Source of the DNA: Prorocentrum cordatum | Taxonomy: Eukaryota > Sar > Dinophyceae > Prorocentrales > Prorocentraceae | Direction: 5' to 3' | Assembly: GCA_963575745.1 (NCBI GenBank) | Contig: CAUYUJ010004335.1 | Location: 56,001-120,000 of the forward strand | Length of the DNA: 64,000 nucleotides | Part shown: piece by piece, positions 1-10,769 of the stretch | How the letters are laid out: every line of letters starts with the position of its first letter | Numbering within the stretch: position 1 is the first letter of the stretch | Program-made: the position numbers and the translations under genes | Notes under the pieces: generated by a model | What the model saw: only the letters and a program-made list of their open reading frames with translations | Database searches by the model: none | What the model was told of the DNA's origin: nothing

Positions 1-2
1 GC

Positions 3-689
3 GCGCCGCGCGCGGACTCACAAGGCGCCACCTACGAGCCGGCGCCCCTCGTGTACCCTAAGGAGGAGGACCCCGACTGGATCGACGACGACCAGGAACA
101 AGAGAGGAAGCAGAGGCTCGCGGAGGCCTTAAGCATGGCCCATACGGTCTCCCCATCCTCAGACCCCGACACAGTCGAGAAGGGCCAAGCCAAGTGGAGC
201 CCTCGTGACGAGCGACGCAGCAGTCCCGAGCGCGACACAAGCAGTACGCACCAGACCCAGCCAGCCTGCGCACCCACGGAACCGACCATGTTTCTGACGG
301 CCGCCGCCGACGACCGAGCACTGCACACGCGGCCCAGATCCAAAGGCCCAGAAGACCGGCGCCCCGTGCTCAACCCCCTCCCTGCGCATGAGCTAGAGCG
401 CTTGCGCGGCAGGGCGCGGGATCCATTTCCTTGGGGATCGTGCGAGAATGCGGTAGAAACCAGCGACCAGGCCCGTGCTGGAGAGCACGACCGCGACCGC
501 CACCGCGACTGCAACAAAGGCGTAGAAGGGGGCCCCGTGGCGCAAGCAAGACACCAACGACTGGGACATAACCGGGGGGCGCTACTGGGACCAGGACCTC
601 GACTATGGCAGGGGCACAGGGTGGACCCCCTGGCGCCAGCCAGAAGGCCCACGCAGCTCTCACCACAGGGGCGATCGCCGTTACCCTGA
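3..689 (+). CDS. Acidic open frame running in from the window edge, function unknown
   Basis: The frame is open from base 3 to a stop at 687-689. Only the first 45 or so codons look protein-like: an acidic stretch (YPKEEDPDWIDDD) followed by a charged, helix-prone segment (ERKQRLAEALSMAH). The rest is rich in Arg, Pro and Ser and could be intron or chance. No family is recognised. It could be an exon of a host gene that ends near 140, but I see no decisive splice junction. Confidence 0.15.
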   Translation, partial: APRADSQGATYEPAPLVYPKEEDPDWIDDDQEQERKQRLAEALSMAHTVSPSSDPDTVEKGQAKWSPRDERRSSPERDTSSTHQTQPACAPTEPTMFLTAAADDRALHTRPRSKGPEDRRPVLNPLPAHELERLRGRARDPFPWGSCENAVETSDQARAGEHDRDRHRDCNKGVEGGPVAQARHQRLGHNRGALLGPGPRLWQGHRVDPLAPARRPTQLSPQGRSPLP

Positions 690-764
690 CCCCAGCCGTC
701 CACGGACAATCCACCGCGTCAGCTGGCCACGCCGCTCACACGAGACAGCAGTCACACACACCTG

Positions 765-911
765 ATGAGGCTGCAGGCTGAGGGGGCGTGCCACTTCGCC
801 GCAGCCTGGCACTCGTGGTGCAGGCATGTGTGTAAGAAGCAGGGCAAAAACAAATCCAAAGACCAGGTCGCGTTCGACCCGAACTTCTGGCAGCCCAAGA
901 TAATAAACTAA
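765..911 (+). CDS. Small 48-codon open frame, possible terminal exon
   Basis: This short frame ends at TAA 909-911. Its C-terminus is basic then aromatic (KKQGKNKSKDQV, then FDPNFWQPKI), a mixed composition more protein-like than the surrounding frames. No family is recognised. Its stop means it cannot belong to the transporter gene whose exons begin at 5122. It may be the end of another gene or chance. Confidence 0.15.
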   Translation: MRLQAEGACHFAAAWHSWCRHVCKKQGKNKSKDQVAFDPNFWQPKIIN

Positions 912-3900
912 TTTCTAGATGATATGGGCAGCTGAAACCACCGCGTGGAGACGTGGTCTCGATGCGCTGGCGTCTGCGTGGACTGGGGCTGGGAAAACGC
1001 CCTGTGCCAGGACGTCCAGAAGAACAAAGAGGTTGCCAGAGGTGAAGGGCGCGGGGAGGACCAGGCACGCAGCTCCGGGTACAATGACAATTGGACCGGG
1101 GAGCGCCCCAGGCGCTGACCAGCCTGCAACTGGCCCCCCCTGTCAGGCGTAGCGCGCCGCGACCGCCTTCTTGCGCTCCCAACAACTTGCGGCAAGGTCC
1201 TTGTCCGACCCACCGCTGGCCACGCCCGCCACCTGTTCCCCCTTCCCCCTCCCTCGCCGCCTGGCTTGGGGCCGTGTGTCCTCCTGTCCCCCCCCGCCTG
1301 TTCCCCCGCAGCCTTGGCTGGAAGGCTGATCCAGGAGCGCGGCAGCCCGCGTGCGCCCCCGTCGCGCGCGCGGCGCAGGCGCGCGCAGCTTGGCGGGCGC
1401 AGTAGCGGTGCAGTTGGTGCGTGCACGGTCCACTCGCGGCGTCTGCCTACTGGCCCACCTGGCCCCCGACTGCGTTGCCTGCCCCCCCCCCCCCCCCCCC
1501 CTTCTGTCCCTAACGTGTATTTGGACGGTGTGTCCTACCTGAGCCCATTGGGAGCCCAGCTCCTCCACGTGAGCACCGACGGTGCGGGCTGGCACGTCGA
1601 CGGCCGGCGGTGAGCGCCGGCCTTTCTCCTTCCTGTTCGCTTCTTCCCCCCCCGCTCGCTCCCCCCCCCTCCCATGGCGGCGGCGCCCGGCACTGCGCGG
1701 CTTCGGCCCGGTGCCAGGCGCTGCACCTTGCCGCCTCGGCGGCCCCGCTCGCCATGGCGCTGCGCGGCTCAGGCGCGGCCCTTGGCAGTGCGGACGTCAG
1801 CGCATTGTGTGTGGCTGCTGCCCGTCTTCGCGCGCTGGCGATGCAGAGCAGGTTTTTTCCCTGCAGCCCACCGACTTCCTGTTGGTCATGGACGGTTCTG
1901 TCGTTTGAGGCCGCACCTCAAGCTACGCTGCTACCTGGTCGTGGATGGGACTACCACCCTGGGCCTCCTCCGCATCATCTGGTGGCACAACGTTGCTCAT
2001 CGACTCCGTGGTGCTCTTGTTCCTCCTGGGCGTCGACCTGGTCAAGTGGCGCGTCCTCCCCTGCAGTGCTTGGGCTGGTGTTCGCGATGTGCCGTTGACG
2101 GCAGCGCCGTTTCCTTCGCCTTCCGGGTCTTCGCCCTCGGTCCCTGTCCGCGGCGTATCTTTTCCTGAGCATCCATGTCGGCGCCGCCTGCACCCCGGGC
2201 CCCGCCCGCTCCGGCCGCCTGAGGCCCCGCTTTCTTGTGCCCTGTCTCCCTAGTTCAAGCTGTGCGTAGCCCGCCTAGCTTTATCGGAAGAGGTTCGCTC
2301 TCGCCCCGCAAATCAAAGTGAGTGTGTGTGTGTGTGTGTGTTTGTGCGATGGTGCAGGCCTTGCTGAGGGCGACGCCTGCGTAGCTCTATCGCTTCGCTG
2401 CGCGCTCTTTAGGCGCGCGCGTCTCTGGGGGACATCCCGACGCATGGTGCGGGCGCTGTCCCCTAGGTGGTGGGAGTTTGCGGATAGGCTCACTGGTGCG
2501 ATCATCCCACTGTCACAGAGAGGCTGCCGCGGCCGTTGCCGCGCCTGCCGACTTTCCAAGCGCAGCTGTCGCAACCGTGGAAATAAGATCGTATGGAAAA
2601 CGCAAACGTTGACTTGATATAGAGTGCGCGGTCTGGGAAGGTGGCAGGGAGTTCGGTAATTGGAATCGCCGTCTGCGCTGGGTCCCAGAGTCCCCGAGTA
2701 GGCTTAGCGCCGCCATCGCCATTGTATTCCCGCTTCCGCACATGTATCAAGACTTTGGCCTGATGTTGCCTGGCGCGGTTGCGACTGCGTCCGCGGTTGC
2801 TCCCAGGTTGGATCTGGGCCGTGGCATGCAGGGCATGGAGTTAGGAGGAGGGAGGGCGATGAGGAAAAGGAGGAGGAAGAGGAGGAGGGGGGGGAGGAGG
2901 AGGATGGAGGCATCGGCAACCAGCGGAAGCTCGTGGACTCGGCGAGTGCATGTTGGCGACCCCCTTCGCAGGGCTCGTGTCTGACCGTGCTCCACCTGTC
3001 CAATAGTGCTTGGCCGCGCTGGGGGACAATTGCAAGAAACCCGCCCATGAGATGCGCGCCAGATTTTTCGTGGAGGACCCTAGGCCAAGCGGCAGGAGGA
3101 CCAGTCATGGGGCGCAGGGTGGTTGTGGCAGTTGTGGCAGCTCTTCCCGTTGTTTTATTTATCAATTCAGCTGGATACATACCGCTTCGCAGCCGATGGG
3201 TAATTCGGATTGGGCGCTTCGCCATCAACGACGGTGGATATATTGTACATCGTGAGCAGGAGTCGTATCCTTGAAGCGGACCAGATCTATCGCACAGGAA
3301 CCTCCAGAGAAAACGGTTCGTCCACAAAGGGGCGCGTATGTACTCTTGGCACCGTTTGGCAGCATTGACTTCCCCTCGCCAATAGCGCATTTAGGATTCA
3401 CCTGCGCCGTGCATCCGGTAAACTTGCTTGGGAGATGCGCCATAGCAGCCACTGGGTACGAAGGAAGGAGATGATTGCTCTGACGATGATCGCGGCAAAA
3501 CGCTTGTAGGACAATGGCGCGTCCATGGTGCAAAATCGCAGTGGTTTCCGCGACGCAGTAGGCCGAGGGATCTTTCGTCAAATTCGTGGAGACGGACCGC
3601 GTCACAGACCTCGCGAGGCCTGTGCCTGGTGCGCACGCAAAGCCTGGTGATCTCGATCTGCAGATGGACCCAGGAAACGATCTGAAAGCATGACGCGCAC
3701 GTGAAGATCGGCCCATATTTGCTAAGGCCAAGTAAGTGCATCTTGTGACAGTGTGGGAGAATGGGGGACGCTAGCGCGACAGGCATGTTTCAAGGCTTCG
3801 GGGATTCTGGTCACTTGCGGGTCGATGGCCCACGTGCTGACCTAGAAGGCCATTCGAGGATTTCTCGCGCTGCCGCGTTTGGGTAATCTGTGCAGCAATG

Positions 3901-3950
3901 CCGTAGGGTTGCACGGCTGCTGCCTAGTGCGGTTGCCGCTTGGGGACCCT
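912..3950. other. 3-kb GC-rich stretch without a recognisable gene
   Basis: I see no supported gene here. It holds a run of C at about 1482-1501, a GT array at about 2320-2341 and a GGA-rich tract at about 2843-2905. Open frames exist on both strands, but they overlap, have low-complexity composition and match nothing I recognise. Confidence 0.5.
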
Positions 3951-3959
3951 TCTGTGGCT

Positions 3960-4265
3960 TTTTGAAGCTCCTTGTGGGCTCTTCGGGCGCTTCTAGGTTT
4001 TTTGTTGGTATCTTGGGTCCTTTTTGTGTGGTCTTGGGAACGTATGCGTGTTCTTGAGGCTATCTTGGGCTGCTTCGGGGGTTCTTGGGCCGTCTCAGGC
4101 TAGACTTGGGCACTCTTGGGGCCCTCTTGGGGCGGTCCTGTGCCGTCTTGGTGTCGTGTTTGGGAATGCTCTGAGTCTCCTTGGAACCGATTGGCGGCAT
4201 TTTGGGAGGGTCTGCTGGATTGCTTGGGCGAAGTTCGGAGAGGCCCGACGGCCGCCTGAGGGGTT
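3960..4265. repeat. Degenerate CTTGGG-type tandem repeat, first locus
   Basis: Units of roughly 10-15 bases centred on TCTTGGG and GCCGTCTTGG are repeated with much substitution. The same family recurs at about 5420-5520, 12770-13880 and 14040-14240, always with the CTTGGG strand on +. Frames through it give repetitive Gly/Leu/Trp/Ser peptides that are most simply repeat translation. Confidence 0.6.
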
Positions 4266-4664
4266 GATGGAGGCACCTTCAAACTTTGCTGGGTCTGTCG
4301 CCTCCTCTGCCCTCCTCGTCCTCCCCTCTTGGCCGCGCTGCCCTGCTTTTTACTGGAGAGGCCAGGGACACCCGCTCCCGCTCCATTTACGGGCCGTTCT
4401 GCTTCTTCTTCTTCTTCTTTTTCTTTTGCTTCTTTCTCTTTTCCCCTACCTAGGCTCTGCCTAGAAGGGTTCTTCCTCTGTTGGCTTAAAGGGGCCGGGC
4501 AGTGCACACCGCCCCGGGCGGTTCCCCCAGTCCCCTGGGACCAAAGCAAAAGCAACAGCAAAGGTAAAAGCAAACGCGCGGTTCCCCCAGTTGCGCTCCC
4601 TGGGTGCCACGCAAAAGCAAAAGCAGCGGCAAACGTGAAGGCAAAAGCGAAGGCAAAGTAAACA

Positions 4665-5021
4665 CATAGCATAGCATAGCATATCATAGCATAGCATAGC
4701 ATAGCGCAGCATAGCATAGCGCAGCATAGCATCGCATAGCCTAGCCTAGCCTAGCCTAGCCTAGCCTAGCCCAGCATAGCATTGCGCAGCATAGCATAGC
4801 ATAGCATAGCATAGCATAGCATAGCATAGCATAGCATATCATATCATAGCATAGCATAGCATATCATATCATAGCATAGCATAGCATAGCATAGCATATC
4901 ATATCATAGCATAGCATAGCATAGCATATCATATCATAGCATAGCATAGCATAGCATAACATAGCATAGCATAGCATACCATAGCATAGCATAGCATACC
5001 ATAGCATAGCATAGCATATAA
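4665..5021. repeat. CATAG pentanucleotide satellite
   Basis: About 70 near-perfect copies of CATAG occur in tandem, with variants such as CATAT, CCTAG and CATAC in blocks. The blocks of identical variants suggest segmental duplication within the array. It ends about 100 bases before the first transporter exon. Confidence 0.95.
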
Positions 5022-5121
5022 TGTTGCTTTCCTAGAGGCTCCAACTCCCAGGTAGGGTCGCACTGGGATAATTCTTCTATTACTCTTCTTCTCTCTCACT
5101 CTTCTCGTCCCTTGCGTTTAG

Positions 5122-5241
5122 GGTCGCAACCCGCGCGCCCCGCGCGGCGAGGTGGATCTGGGGATCTCGGCGACGATCAACATATTCCTGAGCACCTGCG
5201 TGGAGATGGCCGGCCTGGTGCTGGCCACCTTTCTCAGCAAG
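5122..5241 (+). CDS. MFS (SVOP/SLC22-like) transporter, exon A, transmembrane helix 7 region
   Basis: The exon follows a TTTAG acceptor and ends at AAG followed by GC (GCTCTG), phase 0 on both sides. It encodes a basic linker, then DLGISATINIFLSTCVEMAG and a hydrophobic run ending LATFLSK. In SVOP and SLC22 carriers the seventh helix has an acidic residue and Gly in the pattern E-x-P/A-G followed by a short loop to GRK. Here V-E-M-A-G fits, and joining to exon B supplies the SRK loop. These are polytopic solute carriers of the membrane. Alternatively the frame runs on to 5290, splices a 68-base GT-AG intron (5291-5358) and stops at 5402. Confidence 0.4.
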
Positions 5242-5419
5242 GCTCTGGCCCGCTTCGCCTGGCTGTGCCCGTGCCTGTTCTTCTCCTCTTGTGCCAGTTT
5301 TTGGCCCTGGTCCTTCTTGATGCACACGCTCCCGCGCTCCTCCTCACCGTCCTTACAGGGGCCCAGGGCGGCATGTCCCACTACATCCGTCAGAAGCAAT
5401 GAAGTCGACGCTGCCACTG

Positions 5420-5520
5420 CTCCTGGGGCTCCTTGAGGGCCTCTTGGGCCGTTTGAAGGGCATCTTGGGCGTCTTGGGGTCCTCTTGGACCGTCTTGGGG
5501 GCCAGTTGAAACCTCTGGGG
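5420..5520. repeat. Degenerate CTTGGG-type tandem repeat, second locus
   Basis: A short run of TCTTGGGGCC and GGGCGTCTTGGGG units, the same family as the loci near 4.0, 12.8 and 14.1 kb. Confidence 0.5.
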
Positions 5521-5949
5521 CCGTGATCGCGCCCTCTGGCCTCTGGGAATATCATCCGAGGCCCCACAACATTCACGCGACCAGCCCTACATGCTACGCG
5601 AGCGGACCGAGTCAGTTGTGGCTCTGGACCCTGGGCTCCCAAAAAGGGTATTACAATTCTGGATGCAGAGGACTCCAGAAGGACCTCAGGCCACTCAACT
5701 CAGTACTTACGGCACGGTGGCGGATTATGAGAGGGGGGGTCGGAGTGGGCGGGGCCCGCTCTGACGCCCGAATTGTCTACCTTGACTCCGTGTCTAAATC
5801 CTTCATTCGTATATACTCCTTCTTGGCTACCTATCTGGCCGATAGCAACCGTATCCGGGTGGTTCCACGCTACCTCTGAATATTCTGGCGACGGGCCCAA
5901 CCATATGCAGGCGTGAGTACCGCAAGGCAGGTAGGGCGAATGACGGGGA

Positions 5950-6200
5950 AGTCCCTATGGGGCCGAGAAGCGTGTGATGGGTGTGCCCAAATTGAGAGGC
6001 GGCGCCGCCTTGCAGACCTTCAGCTCCCTATGGGGCCACGAAACGTGTGAGGGGTGTGCCGACATGAGGCGGCGAAGCCTTGCGGACCCTGGCATGTGGG
6101 CGTTAGCTGGGGCCCCCTAATGGGCCACGAGACGTGTGAGGAGTGTGTCGACATGAGGCGGAAACGCCGTGCGGACCCTGGTATTTGCGTTTTTCCCATG
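5950..6200. repeat. ~89-bp tandem repeat, short locus (about 3 copies)
   Basis: Each unit contains CTATGGGGCCACGAAACG, then TGTGAGGGGTGTGCCGACAT, GAGGCGG, and GCGGACCCTGG. The same unit forms a longer array at 10770-11520. Confidence 0.8.
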
Positions 6201-6201
6201 A

Positions 6202-6590
6202 CGCAGCAAGGCGCGCAGCGCGCCCCGATCTGCTCTTGCGAACTGCGGCGGGCACCGAGCCCACTTGACTCGGCTCTGGAGGCAGGCAAGCGGCCAAGCC
6301 TCTCCAGGCTGCTCGACGCAGGCTCGCCAGGCGCCTGCACGCGATGGGGCTCCGAGAGACGAGCCTCACGCACAGGCGTCCGCTCATGAGAGTGGCCTTC
6401 CGCTCTGGGGTTCACTCCCCTCATGAACAGTTGGCCTTCCGCCACTTGCTTCTCTCAGCCTCCTTGGTCTTGGCCTCCTCGCAAGCCGTCCCGAGGCCGC
6501 GATACTTGCCCTTGATATCCTTGGCATGCTGCCCACACCTCACGCACACCTTGTGGCCGTAGCAGGTGCGCAGCTGGTGCCCACTCTCGC
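6202..6590. other. No gene recognised
   Basis: This 0.4-kb stretch lies between the short 89-bp array and the LINE-like relic. I see no coding feature or repeat that I can support. Confidence 0.4.
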
Positions 6591-6592
6591 CC

Positions 6593-7360
6593 TCAGCGTC
6601 CAGCGAGCCAGACCCGTTGGGGGCATCGGCCTTCCTCGTGCCTCTGCTTGTGGCGCTGGTCCCGATCCTGGCTCTTCCGTGTCCTGCACTGGCGGAACCC
6701 CTTCGGCCCGAGTTTCAGGGCTGGCTGCGCGTCACCAGCACCGCCAGGCAGGACGCGTACACCAGGGCCAGTCGAGCCCATGAAGACGTCGAACTCGGCC
6801 TCGTCGGTCTCCTCTGGCGCCTCCGCTGCTGAAGGGTTACCTCCTTCTGCACCTCTGCCTGCGCCTGACGCGGCCGCGGGCTTCTGAGCCGCCGCCGGCT
6901 GCTCTGGCGGGATAGTGGCCTGCTCCAGCTCGTTGGCGACGGCCTGGAGGCTCTCGAGGACGTCGGTAAGGGTGGCGTTCACGGTGGGACTTCTGCGAGT
7001 TTGGTCATGAGCTGCGTAGCGTTGATGCTTCCCGCTGTGGCGCCGTAAAGCTTGGCGGTCTCCTTCTTCGCGTGCACCAGCTCCTTCTCCAGCCTCGCGA
7101 TGTCGCTCTCTGCCTCCGCCGCCGGCGCCTGCGCCTTGAGAACCTTCTCCTTATTGTTAACCAAGCGGTCCTTCGCGTTTTGCAGGAAGAGATCAGCTTT
7201 GTCAACGGCCTGGGGAGCTTCGCGCCCAGCAGTGCCCAGCACCCCAGCAGCAGCAGGGCGCCGAACGCACTCCACCTTGGCCCGAGAACGGTTGAGGGCA
7301 CCCGTGTATTTCTCGAAGGCGATGTTGGGGAGCTCAGCCCCCTCCTGCAACGCACTGGGA
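6593..7360 (-). pseudogene. LINE-like ORF1 relic, copy 1 (coiled-coil protein)
   Basis: The minus strand encodes an alanine-, lysine- and glutamate-rich segment with coiled-coil character (ESDIARLEKELVHAKKETAK) followed by ATAGSINATQLMTKLAEV. A second part in another frame carries ETDEAEFDVFMGS. The same order (LP..FEK.TGA, coiled coil, FMGS) occurs in the copy at 9656-10651, so the two are duplicates of one protein. The frame changes near 6980, and it abuts an RT-like fragment at 7380-8234. I infer a degraded first-ORF protein of a dinoflagellate non-LTR retrotransposon; the coiled coil could serve oligomerisation. Confidence 0.45.
6697..6745. repeat. ~45-bp dispersed repeat, copy 1
   Basis: The segment around TTCGGCCCGAGTTTCAGGGC and TGGCTGCGCGTCACCAGCAC recurs at about 8650-8695 and 8727-8775. 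In the first copy it lies inside the LINE-like relic. Confidence 0.6.
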
Positions 7361-7379
7361 CTGAGCGTGGCCCCTCATT

Positions 7380-8234
7380 GGAGACTGCGGAGCATGCCGA
7401 AGAGCCGATGCCGCTGGCCGCTTCGCTGGCCCTTTTACCAGGAGCGAAGGCCTTCTTCGCTTCGGGCCTCGCGATGAGCTGGCGGGCGCCCTCCGAGTCG
7501 TTCCCAGCGCGAAGGCGCCTCAGCCAGTGAGTCGCCTGCGCGCCTTCGACATTGTCCTTCACCTTGACCATCTCGTGTTTGGTGAGAGCGACCCTCGGGA
7601 TGGCGTTCGGGTGCTCCGTGCAACTGCCGAAGTTGTCCTCAAGCGTGCCGTGGCCGTTGACCCTTAGCGCCTTGCGGCCTTGGCCGCCCAGCTCGCCGAA
7701 CTCATCCAGGGTCGAGCCGAACGCCCAGTCCTGATAAATGGGGGCCGTCACCGTCAAGTGGTTCAACTCTGCTCGCGCCTGCTGCTGCCACGCGACTTGG
7801 CCGCCGCCCGTGCCAGCGCTGGCCCACCAAAACGGTCTGTCGTGGTCGGCCTCCCCCTGCTTCGCCAGCAGGCGGCGGAGCCGCCCGTGGATGCGCACCA
7901 TCGCCCCCCGAAGCCCGGTTGGCCTCAACCCGCCGACAGACTTAGGGAAGATGGCTCTCTCCGTGGCGAAGTGAGGCCACTCGCCGAAGCCGAAGCTCTC
8001 GAAGCGGACAACGAGGTCGAAAAACTCCTCGATGCCCTTGTCGTCCAGCGGCTGCAGCTCGCGCGGCCTGAGGGAGTCGAAGGCCACTCCTGTGCCCTTC
8101 CTGAAGCTGACGACGGCCTGCCTTGCCTCGTCGATCGCAGGCCTCCTGCTGTTGTCCGCCTCCTGCTGAACCATGCAGTCCGCAACTCTGGTCGCGAAGG
8201 GGCTGCCGATGTTGAGTGCATGCCTCGTGGTCAC
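7380..8234 (-). pseudogene. Non-LTR reverse transcriptase fragment
   Basis: The minus-strand frame from 8234 encodes a segment matching the N-terminal fingers/palm of LINE-type reverse transcriptases. A GTGVAFDSLRPRELQ block is followed by FPKSVGGLRPTGLRGAMVRI, which fits the usual LPK..GG.RPI.L pattern of RT motifs 1-2, and by RPFWWASAGTGGGQVAWQQ. The catalytic YxDD motif is not seen before the frame becomes basic and repetitive near 7380. It is therefore truncated or diverged. Its downstream neighbour is the ORF1-like relic. Confidence 0.5.
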
Positions 8235-9650
8235 CAGCTCCTCGAAAATATCCTCAGCGCCCTGACCGTTCTCGGCGGCCCTCGGGACGTTGAGCGCGCC
8301 CTGGATGCTCGACTGCGCTAGCTCGTGGGGCTCCTGGTTGTCGTCCCCTCCTATGGTGATGGGCTCGCCGATCTGCTAGGTAGTGGTACATACGTCTGCA
8401 TCACCTCGTAGCTGAATCCTGAGAGGTCGTCACTGGCCTTGTTGCCGAAAACTGGCTCGACAAGTCAGCCACCAAAGGGTAGGCCCTGCAGGTGAATGTG
8501 TTCCGTCTTCTCCCGCTGCAGGACGCTGACCAAGACCCCCTCTTCCGAACAAGGTCCTGGACCTTGACGATCCGCACCACGGCTTGACCACTCTGTGCCG
8601 GCGTGGAGCTCTCCGCGCGTGTCATCAGCGCGGCTGTTCTCAGGCGGAGCCCCTCGGCCCGACTTCCAGGGCTGGCTGCACGTCGCCAGCACGGCCTCTT
8701 CACCTCCATGCCCTTCGCTGTCGGAACTCCTCGGCCCGAGTTCCAGGACTGGCTGCGCGTCACCAGGACGGCCAGGTAAGACATGTCACCGCAATTCAAC
8801 TTCCGAAGGAACACCTGCTTCCTGCGTGCTCTCTTCCTTTGCCTCCAGCCGATTCTCTCCTCCCGAGTTCCGCAGGACTCGAGTCTCAGCCTTCCCTGGC
8901 GCAGGTGAGTCCAGCAACAAAGACGGAGTACACTGCCGCCGACGACCCCTTGCTAATACAAGGCCGTTGATCCACCTCCTCCACGCCCTGTGCCTGGCAC
9001 TTGTCATGGCGGCCTCCCAGCTCTGCTGGCTGCTGAGCGAGCCGACCCTGGCCAGGATCTCCCTGCGACAGGGCTGCCCTCGCCTCCCTGCGCTGGCGCA
9101 GCACTCAGTTTCCATCTGCTGCTCCGTTGTGAGGCCAGTCGAAGCGCTCGTGCGGGAAAGTCTTCGACACGTGGGGCTCGCACCGCGTGAGTCCTTCCCG
9201 TCCTCCGCATCGGACTCCTCTCCGAGCCAGGGGCCCTGGATCCGCCTCTTCCCCCACCTGGTGTCCCCCGTGATCAGCTCCGGGGGCTGGGCTCCTGTCG
9301 GCCCGCTGGAGCTCCACAGTGATCCCCGCGGCGTGGGTCTCGGCGGCTCGCCCGGGAGCGAGCTCAGGTCCGCCCTCGATCTCGTGAGCTCCGAGCCCCT
9401 GCGCACGCGGCGCCAGCTGGCGTTGCCCGCCGTGGCCGTGGGCCCCGGACCCCGTGATGCCCTCGGGGCATGCCGACGCATGCCCCCCCCCGCTCAAACG
9501 ACTCATCGGTTCCCTCGCCGCACTCGGTCTGCGAGAGGTGTGCCTCCTGAACTGCTATCGTGTCGCTCACCGCGCTGCTGCGCTGCAGCAGCGCCTCGAC
9601 CATGCTGCAGCTGGCGTTGATGGTCAGTGCCAACCACCTTCGGCTCCTCC
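8235..9650. other. 1.4-kb stretch with no confident gene
   Basis: Two copies of the ~45-bp repeat shared with 6697-6745 lie at about 8650-8695 and 8727-8775. Open frames on both strands (for example 8595-9620 on +) overlap each other and match no family. The stretch may be degraded internal LINE sequence between the two ORF1-like copies. Confidence 0.4.
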
Positions 9651-9655
9651 TCGCA

Positions 9656-10183
9656 CTATGCTCCGGTAGCCTTGGCCCGCTCTGCTGCGCACAGGGTCTC
9701 GATGGCGCCGACAATGCGCGTGCGCTCCTCGTCGTCCCCGCATGCGCCCAGCAGGCCCTCAGGGTCAGCAGAGCCCATGAAGACAGTCGAACGTCGCCGC
9801 TTCGTCGATCTCCTCTGGTACCGGTGCCTTCGCTGCTGCTGAAGTTTTTGGAGCTCCTCCTCCTGCGCCTTTGCCTGCGCCTGGCGCGGCGGCAGGCCGC
9901 TGGGCTGTAGGCAGGCCCTTGAGGAAGTCGGCCAGCGAAATGTCCTTGGTGGGGATCGCCGCGAGGTTGGTCTTGAGCTGCTTGACGTCGATACTCCCCG
10001 CAGTGGCGCCGTAGAGGTTGGCGGCCTCTTGCTTCGTGTGCTACAGCTCCTTCTCCAGCCTCGCGAGTTCGCTCTCTGTGTCCGCCACCGCTGCCAGCGC
10101 CTTGAGAACCTTCTCCTTCTTGCTCGCCAAATTGGTCCTTGGCGTTGTCGCCTCAGGAGCTTCGTGCCCAGCAGCGCCCAGTA

Positions 10184-10242
<59 letters not shown>

Positions 10243-10651
10243 CGCGCCTAGCATTCTCCACCTTGTACCGAGAAGAGTTGGACATGGCGCCCCCGGTCTT
10301 CTCGAATACCTCGCTGGGGAGCTCTGCCCAAGCCTGGACCTCGCTAGGGCTAAGTGTGGCACCCGAGGAAGGCTGCGGGCTGCTGCTTTCCGAATGCAAC
10401 CATGCTTTCTGCTGCCCTTGGTTCCATTGCTTCGCCCACTTGTTGCCACCGACCCAGAAGGCGGCGCCTGTCGGCGAGCCTGTGCTCCAGGTTTTACGAG
10501 GCTCCCGCGTTGCCCCGCAGTCTCCGCACGTCCAAAGGCCCTTGGATGTGAACACCCCGCAACTGCACTTCCAGTAATCAGCCATAGCGAAGCGCACAGA
10601 CCGAGCACAAGTTGCACAACCAAAGAGTGGGGGCTCCAGCTTGACGCACAC
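9656..10651 (-). pseudogene. LINE-like ORF1 relic, copy 2, with N-terminal zinc finger
   Basis: Reading from 10651, a zinc-finger-like module comes first (MADYWKCSCG, then GLWTCGDCGATREPRK: C-x-C ... C-x2-C, RanBP2-type spacing with Trp before the cysteines). It is followed by a Gln/Ser-rich linker and LPSEVFEKTGGAMSNSSRY, the region shared with copy 1. Near 10240-10189 a CTG/GCA expansion inserts a homopolymer. After it the frame gives Arg-rich text, so the coiled coil of copy 1 is probably continued in a different frame. It ends with FMGSADPEGLLGACGDDEE. The likely role is nucleic-acid binding. Confidence 0.45.
10189..10241. repeat. GCA trinucleotide expansion inside LINE-like ORF1
   Basis: About 17 uninterrupted GCA units lie within copy 2 of the ORF1-like gene and are absent from copy 1. 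On the coding strand they read as CTG and give a homopolymer. Confidence 0.95.
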
Positions 10652-10769
10652 TGGTGCGAAGCAATGAAAATGTTGAGGGCGAGCCGCGGACTAGCGGCAT
10701 CCACTTGGTTCACATGAGAACCTTGCATCTTGAGCCCAAACGGATACGGAACGGTATTGGGGCCTCAGT

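Noticed and set aside
2640-2710. WVPESPSRL, reminiscent of the PESPRWL motif of SLC22/SVOP carriers
   Set aside because: The key Arg-Trp is absent and no splice sites or helix context support an exon.
5291-5402. Alternative GT-AG intron (5291-5358) and terminal exon ending at TGA 5400-5402
   Set aside because: It is in frame, but it would end the transporter after one helix; the GC donor at 5242 gives a better family match. Kept only as an alternative.
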